From the NCBI RefSeq assembly GCF_007747215.1, contig NZ_CP036273.1:6246322-6310321 (forward strand): 64,000 nt of DNA, written 5' to 3'. The stretch's first letter is position 1. Every line of letters starts with the position of its first letter. Below, piece by piece: positions 35,175-42,678 of the stretch. Under the pieces are notes generated by a model, which saw only the letters and a program-made list of their open reading frames with translations, had not been told where the DNA came from and did not search any database. This DNA is from Urbifossiella limnaea (GTDB lineage: Bacteria > Planctomycetota > Planctomycetia > Gemmatales > Gemmataceae). The translations under genes and the position numbers were made by a program.

Positions 35175-35740
35175 CGCACGTTCGGGCAGCGGCCGTTCGG
35201 GCAGCTGCTGACCCCGCCGGTGTACGCCGGGGTGTAGTACCCGCCGGTCACCACGGTGCCGCAGCGGCCGTTGGCGCAGCTGCTGGTCACGACCGGGGCC
35301 GCGACGACGGCCGTGCCGGCCCGCTCGGTCGTGGTCACGGCCACGTCGGCGGCGCTGTACTTCGTGAGGTAGCTCGCCAGGTCCAGCGCGGGGACGGCGC
35401 CGCCGTACTTCAGCGCCTGCAGGTTACCGCAGCGGGAGCTGATCACGAGCCCCTCCTCGACGCCGAACGCGGTCGCCAGGCGCTTCCCCTCGGCGGTGTC
35501 GGCGTTGACGTACAGGGCGACGTAGCTGGTCGAGAGCAGCCGGCCGGCCTCGGTCGGCATGTTGCCGCCGACGACCCGGTTGTACCCCGACTCTCCGTGG
35601 CCGATGAACACGGCCAGCGGCTTCCGCTGGGCGACCGCCGTCTCCGACGCGCGAGCGTAGTTCGTCTCCCAGGCCGGCGCCGAGGGCGCCTCGGCCAGGG
35701 CCGCGCTGACGAGGACGGCGGCGAAAGTGGTGGTGAGCAT
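35171..35740 (-). CDS. Secreted thioredoxin-fold-like protein with CxNGRC repeats
   Basis: A 189-residue protein from the ATG at 35740, preceded by an AGGAGA-type ribosome site. A signal peptide (1-18) is followed by a domain with WETNYARASETAVAQRKPLAVFIGHGESGYN and a GNMPTEAGRLLSTSYVALYVNADTAEGKRLA block, which resembles thioredoxin-like proteins that have lost the CxxC pair. The C-terminus has two similar motifs, SCANGRCGTVV and SCPNGRCPNVR. Function unknown. It is convergent with the GNAT gene; the stop codons overlap by 4 nt. Confidence 0.7.
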   Translation of the reverse strand: MLTTTFAAVLVSAALAEAPSAPAWETNYARASETAVAQRKPLAVFIGHGESGYNRVVGGNMPTEAGRLLSTSYVALYVNADTAEGKRLATAFGVEEGLVISSRCGNLQALKYGGAVPALDLASYLTKYSAADVAVTTTERAGTAVVAAPVVTSSCANGRCGTVVTGGYYTPAYTGGVSSCPNGRCPNVR

Positions 35741-35836
35741 CAAGCTGAGTCTCCTGGATACGCCACTGGGCTCCCCGCGCCAACCGCTGGCGTGGGTCCG
35801 TGTCCTGCCGACATGGCGTGACTGTTGCGAAGCCCA

Positions 35837-35864
35837 ATTGTAGACATTGTCGCCGGCCGGACAA
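35837..35864 (-). promoter_or_regulatory. Candidate sigma-70 promoter for the thioredoxin-fold gene
   Basis: On the minus strand, TTGTCC (35859-35864) and TACAAT (35837-35842) are 16 nt apart. This gives an untranslated leader of about 90 nt to the ATG at 35740. The remainder of the 35741-36082 gap holds no other gene; its far end carries TTGACA (36046-36051) with a poor -10 just before the patatin gene. Confidence 0.5.
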
Positions 35865-36082
35865 CCGATTTGGACAACATTTCCGCTAACTCCGTTACAA
35901 CCCGGCAATTCGGTTCATCCGTTCCGGCCACACCCACGCATTGCTGGCCCTCATAACCGCGCCCCACCGCTGAAAATCTGGGTGGACTGGCGAATTTGGG
36001 TCGCTGCAAAACCGCCGCGACGGGGGGCTTCCAGCCCCTCGGGGGTTGACAGTCCGCCGCGGATTCGGGTACGGCCCGCCGC

Positions 36083-37363
36083 ATGGACCGGTGCGTTCGG
36101 GGGACAATCGGGGCACTTCTGCTGGCGGCGCTGGCGGCGGCCGGGTGTGCCATCCACCCCCCCCGCCGGCCGGTGCCGTTCACGCCGCCACACGCCCAGC
36201 CGCTCGCCCCCGCCGACCACCCCGGCGGCCCCGCCGGCGAGCCGGTCATGGCCATGTCGCCGGTCCCCGGCTGCCTGGCCCCGTTCGACCCCGCCGCCTC
36301 CGACGCCTACCCCATGCGGCGGCCGCGGAACGTGCTGGCCCTGTCCAGCGGCGCCGCCTACGGCGCCTACGCCGCCGGGTTCATCAACGGCTGGACCGAC
36401 AGCGGCACCCGCCCCGAGTTCGACGTGGTCACGGGCATCAGCACCGGCGCGCTGATGGCGCCGTTCGCGTTCCTCGGCCCCGAGTACGACGTCCACATGG
36501 GGCACCTGTACACGACCCTTCAGACGCAGGACGTGTTCCGCATCCGCACCTGGGTGACCATCCCGTTCAAGGACTCGGTCGCCAGCTCGTCCCCGCTCCA
36601 GCGGCTCATCGAGAAGGAGATTACCCCGACGCTGATGACCCGCATCGCCGAGGAGCACAAGAAGGGGCGGCGACTGTACGTGGGCACCACGAACCTGGAC
36701 ACCCGCCGGCTGGTAGTGTGGGACGTCGGGGCGATCGCGTGCCGGCCGTGCCCCGAGGGGTGCGAGCTGTTCCGGGACGTGCTGCTGGCGTCGGCCTCGG
36801 TGCCGGGGATGATGCCGCCGGTGCGGTTCCGCATCGACGTGGACGGCGAGCGGGCCACCGAGTTGCACGCCGACGGCGCCGTCTCGGCGCAGCTGTTCGT
36901 GCCGTCGCACGTGTTCGCGGCGGCGGCGGCCGGGGCGGCGGCCGACCCGCCGGCCGCGGGGCCCGGGCCGCACCCGCCGGGCGGGAACCTGTACGCGGTG
37001 GTGTCGGGGAAGCTGTACCCGGACGCGGCGCCGGTGCGGCCGCGGGTGCTGCCGGTGCTGGGGGCGTCGGTGGAGGGGCTGATCTACGCCCACTGCCGCG
37101 GCGAGCTGGCGAACCTGTACGGCCTGAGCCGGGCCAGCGGCCTGCGGTACCACCTGACGGCGCTGGACCAGGGTTACCAGGGGCTTCAGACGTCGGTGGA
37201 CTTCGACCGGAAGGGGCTGAAGGGGCTGTTCGACGAGGGGCGGCGGCAGGGGGAGGGGCCGGCGTGGATGTACGGCCCGCCGGCGCTGAGCCCGGGCGAC
37301 GGCGACTACATCCGCAGTGGGCTCCGGTTCCGTCGCCCGCCGGCGCATGTCGCGGGGCCGTGA
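36083..37363 (+). CDS. Patatin-like phospholipase lipoprotein
   Basis: A 426-residue protein. The signal ends in a lipobox (LAAAGC, Cys22), then a Pro-rich linker to about residue 78. The patatin core follows: the oxyanion region SSGAAYGAYAAGF (88-100), the nucleophile elbow GISTG with Ser120, and a DGA motif giving the catalytic Asp at about residue 264 (HADGAVSAQ). It should hydrolyse acyl esters of lipids at the membrane. The oxyanion stretch is not the classical GGG form. It is convergent with the next gene, 7 nt apart. Confidence 0.88.
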   Translation: MDRCVRGTIGALLLAALAAAGCAIHPPRRPVPFTPPHAQPLAPADHPGGPAGEPVMAMSPVPGCLAPFDPAASDAYPMRRPRNVLALSSGAAYGAYAAGFINGWTDSGTRPEFDVVTGISTGALMAPFAFLGPEYDVHMGHLYTTLQTQDVFRIRTWVTIPFKDSVASSSPLQRLIEKEITPTLMTRIAEEHKKGRRLYVGTTNLDTRRLVVWDVGAIACRPCPEGCELFRDVLLASASVPGMMPPVRFRIDVDGERATELHADGAVSAQLFVPSHVFAAAAAGAAADPPAAGPGPHPPGGNLYAVVSGKLYPDAAPVRPRVLPVLGASVEGLIYAHCRGELANLYGLSRASGLRYHLTALDQGYQGLQTSVDFDRKGLKGLFDEGRRQGEGPAWMYGPPALSPGDGDYIRSGLRFRRPPAHVAGP

Positions 37364-37370
37364 CGGCGAC

Positions 37371-37652
37371 TCATCCCGCGTCCGCCCCGACCGGGTCACC
37401 CCACTTGTCGTACTCCTGGCCGCACTCGGCGCAGGTGGCTCCGCCCCATAGCATCTGCCGCCGGTTCGCCGGCTTCCGCACCACGGGCGCCGGCTCGCCG
37501 CAGTTCGGGCACTCGATCGGCCGCGGGTTCACGCCCCACTTGCCGCGACGGCGGACGGTGTCGCGCACGACCAGTGTTCCGAGGCCGAGCAGGCCCAGGA
37601 ACAGCGTGCCGACGACGACCATCACCACCACCATCGCCATGTCGTCGCTCAC
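37371..37652 (-). CDS. Small membrane protein with zinc-ribbon motif
   Basis: About 93 residues from a GTG at 37652 (or 37655), chosen because GGAGGG lies 5-8 nt upstream; a longer ATG reading would begin inside a hairpin. One membrane helix (MVVVMVVVGTLFLGLLGLGTLVV) is followed by a cytoplasmic domain with CPNCGEP and CAECGQEYDKW, two CxxC pairs that can bind one zinc. Function unknown. Confidence 0.65.
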   Translation of the reverse strand: MSDDMAMVVVMVVVGTLFLGLLGLGTLVVRDTVRRRGKWGVNPRPIECPNCGEPAPVVRKPANRRQMLWGGATCAECGQEYDKWGDPVGADAG

Positions 37653-37671
37653 CACCGGCCCTCCGGAAACG

Positions 37672-37704
37672 CCGACGCCCACCCGTTTTCGGGGTGGGCG
37701 TCGG
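37672..37704. terminator. Perfect 13-bp stem-loop upstream of the zinc-ribbon gene
   Basis: CCGACGCCCACCC (37672-37684) and its exact complement (37692-37704) flank a 7-nt loop containing TTTT. It lies just upstream of the zinc-ribbon start. Because it precedes rather than follows a gene, it may be a leader structure. Confidence 0.5.
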
Positions 37705-38050
37705 GATGGGGTATGGGCTACCGCCGGGGTCGGGGAAGTAATGGGCGAGTAGGACGAACTTCAACCCAACCCCGGCGGGGTTCCGAAGGCGAACCGGAAC
37801 CATTGGATCAACAAGAACCACTCCCCCCGTGTTCGGTGGGAGGTGATTTCTGGGCAAAAGGGCGATCATCTTGCGATGCCAATGGCCAAAGCACGAGCAA
37901 TGCCGCAGCTGACGATTTTTCCGAAATTGATCGCAACTAGATATGAAAATGTGACTTATGCCGTCGCTCCCCTCGCAGCTGCCGGACATGGCGGTGTCGG
38001 AAGACCCGACAGACAGGGTGTCGGTGTCGGAATTTTCGGCGTCGAGAAAT
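37705..38050. other. Gene-poor, AT-richer intergenic stretch
   Basis: No convincing coding region is seen on either strand. GC content falls visibly, especially around 37850-37960 (for example AGATATGAAAATGTGACTTATG). Several GTGTCGG units occur at about 37994-38025. The stretch leads directly into the promoter at 38051 and may hold upstream control elements. Confidence 0.5.
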
Positions 38051-38079
38051 TTGACTCTGCGGGTCGGGGCGAGTATGAT
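38051..38079 (+). promoter_or_regulatory. Near-consensus sigma-70 promoter
   Basis: TTGACT (38051-38056) and TATGAT (38074-38079) are separated by exactly 17 nt. This is one of the best matches to the housekeeping consensus in the window. The predicted start of transcription is about 38086, one base before a large hairpin. Confidence 0.7.
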
Positions 38080-38085
38080 TCCTTT

Positions 38086-38149
38086 AGACCGGCCGCGGCT
38101 TCCCGACTGAATGGGCGACAGTCAGGGAGTCGGCGGCCGGTCCTTTTTT
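38086..38149 (+). ncRNA. Candidate ~64-nt small RNA or transcription attenuator
   Basis: The region begins at the predicted transcription start. An outer 10-bp stem (38087-38096 with 38133-38142) encloses an inner stem of 11 positions (38099-38109 with 38119-38129, one mismatch and one G-U) and a 9-nt loop. Six T residues (38144-38149) follow immediately. This is the form of an intrinsic terminator, so transcription would end after about 64 nt, giving a stable hairpin RNA, unless read-through is allowed into the small ORF at 38319. No known RNA family is recognised. Confidence 0.5.
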
Positions 38150-38318
38150 GCGCCCGTTCGGGAGCGCGAACTTCGGCAGAATACACCGGTTGCGGCAGTT
38201 CGACGGCGCACGTCCGCGGGCGACAATCTGCATCTGTGCTCGCAGCGGCACCGGTCGTGCATTGCCCTCGGGTGCCGGCCGCCGCGAGGGCGCCGGCGAC
38301 CCATCGCACGAGGGCCGA

Positions 38319-38444
38319 ATGATGCCTCTGGCCGCACGCCTCGACCGCGACGAAAACCTGCCGATTCCCACGGACATCGTCACGGACGACACCGGGCTGC
38401 ACGACCTCGGCGACCTGTGGACCGACCTCGGCGGGAGCGACTGA
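38319..38444 (+). CDS. Small acidic 41-residue protein (hypothetical)
   Basis: The ORF opens with a double ATG (38319 and 38322) preceded by GAGGG at 38310-38314. It encodes an acidic peptide, MMPLAARLDRDENLPIPTD followed by a DLGDLWTDLGG end, with no membrane segment. A perfect terminator-like palindrome follows 7 nt after the stop. The arrangement of promoter, leader, ribosome site, ORF and terminator supports a real small gene, but no homologue is known to me. Confidence 0.5.
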   Translation: MMPLAARLDRDENLPIPTDIVTDDTGLHDLGDLWTDLGGSD

Positions 38445-38450
38445 ACCACG

Positions 38451-38478
38451 AAGCCCGGGGACCGCGGTCCCCGGGCTT
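38451..38478 (+). terminator. Perfect 28-bp palindrome followed by T-rich bases
   Basis: AAGCCCGGGGACCG and its complement form a perfect palindrome ending CTTT, then CTTG. It comes 7 nt after the small ORF stop and shares its core with the palindrome at 35132. Confidence 0.65.
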
Positions 38479-38539
38479 TCTTGCAACCCGCCGGTAAATC
38501 CGGGGCGTAACACTTACACCCGGCAGGTAACTCCTTCCG

Positions 38540-40318
38540 TCAGCCGTCCAACTCCTCCTGCAACTCCAGCCAGCGCTCCTCGGCCGGGTCGAGTTTTGCG
38601 GTGAGCGCCGCCACCTCCTCGTGCAACCGCAGCGCTTCGGCCGGGTTCGTAGTCTCCATGAGCTTCGCGTTCGCGGCCCGCTTCTGCTCGTCGAGCAGGG
38701 CGATGGTCTTTTCCAGCGTCTTCATCTCCTTGCGGACCTCCTTCTCCCCCCGCCGCGCCGCCCGCGCAACCGGCCGGGCCTTCGCCACCTCCGCCGGCGC
38801 CTTCACCTTGCCCACGGCCGCCTCGCGCTCGCCGGCGTCCACTTCCTTCTCGACGCGGTCGAGGTAGTCGGCGTACCGGCCCGGGTACACCACCACGCGC
38901 CCCTCGCGGACCTCGATCACGCTCGTCGCCACCCGGCCGGCGAAGTGCCGGTCGTGGCTCGTGAACACCACCGTCCCCTGGTACGCGATCAGCGCGTCCA
39001 TCAGCGCCTCGACCGTGTCCACGTCCAGGTGGTTCCCGGGTTCGTCGAGCACCAGCACGTTGAACTCGCCGAGCAACAACCCCGCGAGGACGAGCCGCGC
39101 CCGCTCGCCGCCGGACAGCACCGGGATCGGCTTCTCGACGTGCGACTTGCGAAACAACAGCGCTCCGGCGACGGCGAGGACTTCCTGCTCCGTCCGCCCG
39201 CGCCCCTTCGACCGGAGGTAATCGATGACCGTCCAGTCGCCCGGGAGCGACGTGTAGACGTGCTGGGCGTACACGCCGACCTTGCAGCCGTGGCCCCAGC
39301 GCACGTCGCCCTTCAGCGGCTTCAGCGACTCGACGACCGTGCGCAGGAACGTCGTCTTCCCCTGGCCGTTGTCGCCGACGACGGCGACGCGGGTGCCGTG
39401 GTCCACTTCCAGGTCGATGCCGCTGGCGATGGCGCGCTCGGGGTAGCCAATGGTCACGTCGCGGCAGCGCAGGGCCGCCCCCTTGCGCGCCTCCACCCGC
39501 GGGGCGCGGATGCTGGCCGTCGGCTCGTCCGACTCGATCTCGACCGTCTCCAGCTTCTCGAGCGCCTTGGCCTTCGACTGCGCCAGCGCCGCGGTGCTGG
39601 CGCGGGCCTTGTTCCGGGCGATGAAGTCTTCGAGGTGCTTCCGCTTGGCCAGGATGCCGGCGTTGGAGCGCTCGTCGTGCTCGCGGCGCTCCCTCTCGAA
39701 CTGCAGGAACGCATCGACCTTGCCGGGGAAGCTGGTGAGCTTGCCGCGGGCCAGGCCGAGGGTGTGGGTGCAGGTGGCGGCGAGAAACGCCCGGTCGTGC
39801 GAGACGATGAGGCACGCCGCGCGGAAGTCGCGGAGGAAGTGTTCGAGGAGAATCTGCGTCCGCAGGTCGAGGAAGTTCGTCGGCTCGTCGAGCATCAGCA
39901 GGTTGGGCTCGTGCAGCAGCAGCGCCGCGAGCTTGAGGCGCGTCTGCCAGCCGCCGGACAGCTTGGCGACGGGGCCGTCGAGGTAGCTACCCTTGATCTC
40001 GAACCGGCCGGCGACTTCGCCGCAGCGCCAGTCGGGCTGCTCGCTGTCGCGCATGAGGAAGTCGATGGCCGTTTCGCCCGGCAGGAACGGGTCGTGCTGG
40101 CGGAGGTACCCGAGGCGGAGGTTCGGGTGTCGGAACACCTCGCCGGCGTCGAGTTCCTCCTCGCCGAGGAGAATGCGGAGGAGGGTACTCTTGCCGGCGC
40201 CGTTGCGGCCGATGAAGCCGACCTTCACGTCGTCGCCGATGGTGGCGTCGGCGTCGTCGAGCAGAATCTGGTCGCCGTAGTGTTTGGACGCCTTGGTGAG
40301 CTGCAGCAGGGTAGCCAT
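38540..40318 (-). CDS. ABC-F family ATPase
   Basis: A 592-residue soluble protein with two ABC domains. Walker A motifs are GRNGAGKST (37-45) and GDNGQGKTT (about 315-323). Signature motifs are KLSGGWQTRLKLA and VLSGGERARLVLA. Walker B motifs are LLMLDEPTNFLD and VLVLDEPGNHLD. A charged linker with KRKHLEDFIARNKARAS lies between the domains and a coiled-coil tail ends the chain. ABC-F proteins bind ribosomes to relieve stalling or protect against antibiotics; Walker B in the second half has EPGNH rather than EPTNH. No transport domain is present. Confidence 0.93.
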   Translation of the reverse strand: MATLLQLTKASKHYGDQILLDDADATIGDDVKVGFIGRNGAGKSTLLRILLGEEELDAGEVFRHPNLRLGYLRQHDPFLPGETAIDFLMRDSEQPDWRCGEVAGRFEIKGSYLDGPVAKLSGGWQTRLKLAALLLHEPNLLMLDEPTNFLDLRTQILLEHFLRDFRAACLIVSHDRAFLAATCTHTLGLARGKLTSFPGKVDAFLQFERERREHDERSNAGILAKRKHLEDFIARNKARASTAALAQSKAKALEKLETVEIESDEPTASIRAPRVEARKGAALRCRDVTIGYPERAIASGIDLEVDHGTRVAVVGDNGQGKTTFLRTVVESLKPLKGDVRWGHGCKVGVYAQHVYTSLPGDWTVIDYLRSKGRGRTEQEVLAVAGALLFRKSHVEKPIPVLSGGERARLVLAGLLLGEFNVLVLDEPGNHLDVDTVEALMDALIAYQGTVVFTSHDRHFAGRVATSVIEVREGRVVVYPGRYADYLDRVEKEVDAGEREAAVGKVKAPAEVAKARPVARAARRGEKEVRKEMKTLEKTIALLDEQKRAANAKLMETTNPAEALRLHEEVAALTAKLDPAEERWLELQEELDG

Positions 40319-40393
40319 CGTCGCGCGCGGTCCTCGGGGTGGGAACCGCCGATTATACGGTTGGGCGAGGTGGTCGGACGCCCGGAGTTGTCG

Positions 40394-40801
40394 CTACGTG
40401 AGGACCAACTCCACGCCGTCCTCCTCCTCCCCGCCGCCCGCCCCGTGGACCTCGACGATCTCGACCAGCCAGTCGAAAACCGTGGGGCCGACGCTGTGTC
40501 GCGCCCGCTCCAAGTCGGCTCCGACCAGGTCGCGGTTGGTCGGGTGGCAGCGGGTCAGACGGCGCTCCAACTGCCGTACCGTATCCGGGTAGCCGAGCCG
40601 CTCGCGCGACACCGCCGAGTTGGCCCACCGCAGGACGAACCCGCCGTCGGGGGTGCCGAACCCGCCCCGGAGAATGTCGTTGAAGGCGTCGAGGTTGTGC
40701 CCCCACTCGGCCCCGGGGATCAGTATCCTGCCGACCACCTCGTAAAACTCCTGAAGGGTTGCGAACTCGCATCCGTCGATCTCGTACACCTCCTTCGACA
40801 C
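40394..40801 (-). CDS. Barstar-family protein
   Basis: About 135 residues from the GTG at 40801, which has GGAGAGGG upstream. The start YEIDGCEFATLQEFYEVVGRIL and the following WGHNLDAFNDILRGGFG match the barstar fold, in which an acidic helix plugs a barnase-type ribonuclease. The C-terminal 50 residues are longer than in barstar. A longer ATG reading (182 residues) would start inside GC palindromes and is rejected. No barnase-like gene is seen nearby. Confidence 0.75.
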   Translation of the reverse strand: MSKEVYEIDGCEFATLQEFYEVVGRILIPGAEWGHNLDAFNDILRGGFGTPDGGFVLRWANSAVSRERLGYPDTVRQLERRLTRCHPTNRDLVGADLERARHSVGPTVFDWLVEIVEVHGAGGGEEEDGVELVLT

Positions 40802-40852
40802 CTTGAAGCCCTCTCCCGAACGGGTTAGTCGCACCGTCCTGCTGCCGGCGAA

Positions 40853-40919
40853 CCGGGGGCTGTCGCCCCCGGATTCTCGTGTCACGCACCCCAAGAGTCC
40901 GGGGGGCTGACGCCCCCGG
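40853..40919. repeat. Two tandem GC palindromes
   Basis: CCGGGGGCTGTCGCCCCCGG (40853-40872) and a close variant at 40899-40919 are two short hairpins 26 nt apart. The same GCCGGGGGCG-type core recurs at 54366. They lie between the divergent barstar and DUF1328 genes. Confidence 0.7.
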
Positions 40920-41008
40920 CTCGCCGCGCGGATTTCCACCATTCCGCCCTGGTTGGGTACGCGACGTGCATCTGCACCGCCGTCGGTTCACCCCCACGGA
41001 GGCACACC

Positions 41009-41179
41009 ATGGCACGCCTGGCGATCCTGTTCTTCGTCATCGCGCTGGTCGCGGCGCTGTTCGGCTTCGGCGGCATCGCCGGCGAGGCCGCCTGGATCGG
41101 GAAGCTCCTGCTGATCGTGTTCCTCATCCTCGCCGTCGTGTCGATGGTCTTCGGCCGCCGCACCACCGACATCACCTGA
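41009..41179 (+). CDS. DUF1328 (YtjA-type) small membrane protein
   Basis: A 56-residue protein from the ATG at 41009, preceded by CGGAGGC. It reads [20 protein letters not shown], then [20 protein letters not shown] and a short basic end. Two membrane helices flank the conserved GGIAG turn. This is the DUF1328 pattern found in many bacteria; function unknown, sometimes linked to stress. It is convergent with the RFAP-synthase-like gene. Confidence 0.88.
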   Translation: MARLAILFFVIALVAALFGFGGIAGEAAWIGKLLLIVFLILAVVSMVFGRRTTDIT

Positions 41180-41188
41180 CGTCGCCGC

Positions 41189-42121
41189 TCAACCCCGCTC
41201 GACGACGTGCCCGGCCGACGCCCGCGCCACCCAGCCGCGGACGCCGCCGGGCAGCGTCGTTGCCAGCCGCGCCGCCTCGTCCGCCGAGCCCACCACCGCG
41301 AACACCGACGGCCCCCACGAACTCTGCCCCACGCCCCTCACCCCGCGGCTGCGCAACGCGTCCACCAGCGCCGCCACCGCGGGGTCGGCGTAGGCGCCGC
41401 CCTGCGCGGCGGCGAACGGCTCGCCGGCCCGGCGGTTAAACTCGTACACCGCGTCGCCGAACCCGTCCAGGTCGCCGGCCACCGCCGCGGGCAGCATTCC
41501 CAACAGCGCGATGCGGCACAGCACGTCCGTGAGGCCGGACGGGCGGGCGGCGGCGAACGCCTCACGCTCGCGGCCGCCGTGCCACACCGCGCTCACGTTC
41601 GGCAGCAGCACCGCGACGCGCCACGCCTCGGGGAGTAGCACTCGCGTCAGGAGCGGCGACACGGCTTCCCCGGGCGCCTTGCCGGGTTCCACGATCAGCC
41701 CGCCGCGGTCGAACCCGTGGACGCCGATCGCCGACCGCTCGCCGCGGCCGACGCATACCGCCAACTCCGTGGCCGTCGGGTCGGGGTCCCCGGCTTCGAC
41801 GGCCAGCGCCTTCGCCACGGCCAATCCGAGTTGCGTGCCGACGCCGAGGCCGGCGTGCTCGGGCGGGGTGCGCTCGACGAGTACCTGGAGCGGCCGCACG
41901 TCGGGCCGGCCGGCGAGGAAGCGGTGTGCGAACACCTGCGCCCGGCTGGCGAGCGGCCCCTCGAACTGCCACGAGTCCGACGGCCGGGCGGAGACGACGA
42001 CGCCGGGTTGGTCGATGAGCAGGCCGACGCCCCCGAACGCGCGAGCGGGTGCGGGGTCGCCGCCGGCGGGGACGTGGAACAGGCCGAAGTGGAGCCGGCT
42101 CGGGGCGGTCACCCGCGTCAT
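41189..42121 (-). CDS. GHMP-family beta-RFAP synthase-like protein (methanopterin synthesis)
   Basis: A 310-residue protein. It begins TRVTAPSRLHFGLFHV and has the GHMP glycine-rich loop HAGLGVGTQLGLAVAKAL, then a late GVRGVGQSSWGPSVFAVV motif. These are landmarks of beta-ribofuranosylaminobenzene 5'-phosphate synthase, which joins 4-aminobenzoate and PRPP in the first committed step of tetrahydromethanopterin synthesis. It is the third gene of a coupled operon with pabB and a DUF447 gene, overlapping the latter by 4 nt. The neighbouring pabB supplies exactly the aromatic substrate, which strengthens the call. Confidence 0.85.
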   Translation of the reverse strand: MTRVTAPSRLHFGLFHVPAGGDPAPARAFGGVGLLIDQPGVVVSARPSDSWQFEGPLASRAQVFAHRFLAGRPDVRPLQVLVERTPPEHAGLGVGTQLGLAVAKALAVEAGDPDPTATELAVCVGRGERSAIGVHGFDRGGLIVEPGKAPGEAVSPLLTRVLLPEAWRVAVLLPNVSAVWHGGREREAFAAARPSGLTDVLCRIALLGMLPAAVAGDLDGFGDAVYEFNRRAGEPFAAAQGGAYADPAVAALVDALRSRGVRGVGQSSWGPSVFAVVGSADEAARLATTLPGGVRGWVARASAGHVVERG

Positions 42122-42678
42122 CGGGGCGCCTCCGCGAGCCGCGCGTCCAGGAAGTCCATCGCCGCGTGCTCGGCCGCGCCGCCGGTCTTGCCCACTATCA
42201 CCCGCAGCTTCCGAAACTCCGCCGCCACCTCATCGCGCGGCAGGAGGTGCAGCCGCGTCGCCAGGATGGCCGCCTCCACGACCGCGTGTTTCGCCCGGTT
42301 GAAGCCCCAGAAGTCGCGGTGCCGCTCGCTATGCACCACCTCCGCCTCGATGGTCACCCGCTCGCCGCTGTCGTCAACGCTCTTCACGACGAACTCGTAG
42401 TGCCGGCAGCAGTCGGCAAGGACGAAGCCGGCCACCTTCGACGCCGGGCGCACGGGCGGCAACTCGGCGGCGCCGAGGGCGGCACGGGCGATCAGGAGGG
42501 CGTCGTCGGTCACGTGGAGGACGCCTTCCGGGTGGGCGACGAGGTTGCGGTAGGTGCCCGAGGTCGGGAACGGGCAGAGGGTGAAGCGGGCGAAGTCCGG
42601 CGCCACCCGCGGCCCCATCGGGGCCAGGTGAGGCGAGCCGTCGGCGGCGCGGGTGGTGACGAGCCCTTCGAGGATCAT
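42118..42678 (-). CDS. DUF447 family protein
   Basis: A 186-residue protein from the ATG at 42678, overlapping pabB by 4 nt. The start MILEGLVTTRAADGSPHLAPMG and the later GFNRAKHAVVEAAILATRLHLL fit DUF447, a family with a flavin-reductase-like split barrel found in methanogens and in bacteria with H4MPT pathways. Its biochemical role is not established. Its position between pabB and the RFAP-synthase-like gene ties it to methanopterin chemistry. A longer reading exists only as out-of-frame sequence. Confidence 0.8.
   Translation of the reverse strand: MILEGLVTTRAADGSPHLAPMGPRVAPDFARFTLCPFPTSGTYRNLVAHPEGVLHVTDDALLIARAALGAAELPPVRPASKVAGFVLADCCRHYEFVVKSVDDSGERVTIEAEVVHSERHRDFWGFNRAKHAVVEAAILATRLHLLPRDEVAAEFRKLRVIVGKTGGAAEHAAMDFLDARLAEAPR

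Noticed and set aside
38540-40318. ABC-F gene as a drug exporter
   Set aside because: Both halves are soluble ATPase domains with an ABC-F linker and there is no membrane segment, so a transport role is not supported.
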